The translations under genes were made by a program, and so were the position numbers. 6,390 nt of DNA from DAIDHZ01 sp035480255 (GTDB lineage: Bacteria; Chlamydiota; Chlamydiia; Chlamydiales; SM23-39), in contig CAZVXF010000038.1 of the NCBI GenBank assembly GCA_964630875.1, positions 1 to 6,390 on the forward strand, read 5' to 3'. Shown here one piece after another: positions 5,659-6,390 of the stretch (within the stretch, counting starts at the first letter, position 1; every line of letters begins with the position of its first letter). A model generated the notes under the pieces. That model did not search any database. It saw nothing but the letters and a program-made list of their open reading frames with translations, and was not told the origin of the DNA.

Positions 5659-6319
5659 GTTTTTAGCCATGTGTTTAATCACATTTTCTTTAGCCGCTGC
5701 AGATACGACAGAGATTGCAAAAATTTCTGAAGCCATGGGACATTTAATTGGGAAAAATCTCAAGGAATTGGGTTTGCCTTTAGATATTGATGCGTTAATG
5801 AAAGGCGTCAACGAAGCAACGCTTGGAAAAGAATCCCCATTATCTGAAGAAGATTGTATTGAGGCCCTTGTCAACTTGCAGGATGAATCCTATGCAAAGG
5901 CTGCTGAAAAAAACTTGGCCGAAGCCAATCTTTTTATAAAAGACAAAACATCGAAAGAAGGCATCGTTTTAGTAGAGGGAAAGCTTCTCTACGAAATTAT
6001 GAAAAATGGTGTTGGCAATATTGTAGAGTCCTATAGTAAGCCGCTCGTGCGCATCAAAAGTGCATCTTTTGAAGAAGAGGAAATCTTAGATCTTGATGAA
6101 ACAATCACCGGCTTAAAAAAAGGCGTGATTGGAATGAAAGAAGGTGAAATTCGCACTCTTTATATCCATCCAGATTTTGGATATGGAGAAGAGGCATCTG
6201 AACCAAACGCGCTATTAATTTTCGAAGTAGAAGTGATCAAAGCAGATGCGACAACCGATTCCCATTCAGCCTCTAATGGATTTCTCTCTTTTGATCTAAA
6301 TCAACTTGTAAAGCAGTGA
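5651..6319 (+). CDS. mip: Mip/FkpA-type FKBP peptidyl-prolyl isomerase homologue, exported, degenerate active site
   Basis: The 222-residue product has a signal peptide (residues 1-17, AAA-D cleavage) and a helical N-terminal dimerisation domain of the Mip/FkpA kind (about 20-105, with ISEAMGHLIGKNL at 25-37). A C-terminal FKBP domain covers about 108-196 (KLLYEIMKNGVG, GVIGMKEGEIRTLYIHPDFGYG, LLIFEVEVI). Mip proteins are periplasmic or surface proline isomerases and chaperones, and chlamydial Mip has been linked to infection. Here the FKBP loop that normally carries Y-x-G and DGxxFDSS is replaced by RIKSASFEEEEILDL, so catalysis is doubtful although the C-terminal core strands are kept. A 30-residue tail follows the domain. 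The final codon and TGA stop use the first four bases of the IS end at 6316. The gene overlaps hisS by eight bases and is probably in one operon with it. Confidence 0.82.
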   Translation: MCKFLAMCLITFSLAAADTTEIAKISEAMGHLIGKNLKELGLPLDIDALMKGVNEATLGKESPLSEEDCIEALVNLQDESYAKAAEKNLAEANLFIKDKTSKEGIVLVEGKLLYEIMKNGVGNIVESYSKPLVRIKSASFEEEEILDLDETITGLKKGVIGMKEGEIRTLYIHPDFGYGEEASEPNALLIFEVEVIKADATTDSHSASNGFLSFDLNQLVKQ

Positions 6320-6339
6320 CTGCTCCCTCGCCTAAAGGC
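6316..6339 (-). repeat. 24-bp perfect inverted repeat, right copy
   Basis: This is the exact reverse complement of 31-54, and identity ends at 6316 and 6339. The segment contains the stop codon of the mip-like gene. Confidence 0.95.
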
Positions 6340-6346
6340 CTTGTCA

Positions 6347-6388
6347 TTACCCACATTTTTGAAAATCAGCCAAGGCTTCCTGCATAGT
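6347..6388 (-). CDS. Probable C-terminal end of a TnpB-type protein (partial)
   Basis: On the - strand this frame reads TMQEALADFQKCG and then two stops in tandem (TAA TGA). It enters from outside the window and is too short for a domain match. The QEA at the start resembles the tail of many IS605-family TnpB proteins, and the stop lies 31 bases before the IS terminus, a normal arrangement for tnpB. The call depends mainly on the terminus next to it. Confidence 0.4.
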   Translation of the reverse strand, partial: TMQEALADFQKCG

Positions 6389-6390
6389 TA

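Larger units (their letters stand above)
6316..6390 (-). mobile_element. Right end of an IS200/IS605-type element, right copy (continues beyond window)
   Basis: Read on the - strand, the segment ends in GCCTTTAGGC, GAGGGAGCAG and TCAC, the same terminus as at 31-54, preceded by a probable tnpB tail. The hairpin is weaker than in the left copy because its 5' side reads AAGGCC instead of TTCGCC. Upstream both copies share GAAGCCTT, but the spacing to CCTTTAGG is about 31 bases longer here, so the copies are related rather than identical. The element points into the window, opposite to the left copy, and abuts the last codon of mip. Confidence 0.6.

Noticed and set aside
5651..5675. Lipoprotein signal at Cys8 of the mip-like protein
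   Set aside because: The residue before the cysteine is Met and the hydrophobic stretch in front is too short; AAA-D cleavage by signal peptidase I is more likely.

Overview
The window looks like a piece of a chlamydial chromosome, most likely from an amoeba-associated lineage such as the Parachlamydia, Protochlamydia, Waddlia or Simkania groups. The base composition is AT-leaning. It carries hisS overlapping a mip-type FKBP gene; in Chlamydia trachomatis these two genes share a locus with aspS between them. It also carries glycosyltransferase families often seen in eukaryotes and large amoebal viruses. The assignment is an inference from gene content; no rRNA or tRNA is present to confirm it.

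Layout. Positions 1-54 are the right end of an IS200/IS605-type (TnpB-associated) element lying mostly outside the window. A short promoter region leads into gene 1 (168-923, +), a DUF1796 putative papain-like cysteine peptidase with a TTG start. It is convergent, with a 5-base gap, with gene 2 (929-2473, -), a GT47/exostosin-like glycosyltransferase with an unassigned C-terminal region. Gene 2 is divergent from gene 3 (about 2498-3424, +), a GT25 glycosyltransferase, across a promoter region of a few dozen bases. Gene 4 (3428-4210, +), a methyltransferase-like protein, follows gene 3 with translational spacing. Then comes a 160-base intergenic region that is almost entirely one imperfect inverted repeat (4208-4367), then hisS (4378-5658) and an overlapping mip-like gene (5651-6319). 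The window ends in a second IS200/IS605-type right end on the opposite strand (6316-6390), with the last codons of a probable tnpB.

How it fits together. Genes 1-4 form an accessory cassette. Every product starts with a Sec-type signal sequence, although two are predicted nucleotide-sugar glycosyltransferases and one resembles an SAM-dependent methyltransferase, activities normally cytosolic in bacteria. This suggests export to the envelope, inclusion or host, with glycan modification as a plausible theme. hisS and mip are housekeeping genes and probably one transcript. The cassette is bounded by a mobile-element end on the left and a MITE-like dyad on the right.

Most notable: the inward-facing pair of IS ends sharing a perfect 24-base inverted repeat; stop codons of mip and gene 4 completed by the first bases of the flanking elements; the 48-bp-arm dyad, whose departures from Watson-Crick pairing include five G-U pairs and no A-C on the + strand; and an FKBP domain that has lost the loop with canonical active-site residues.
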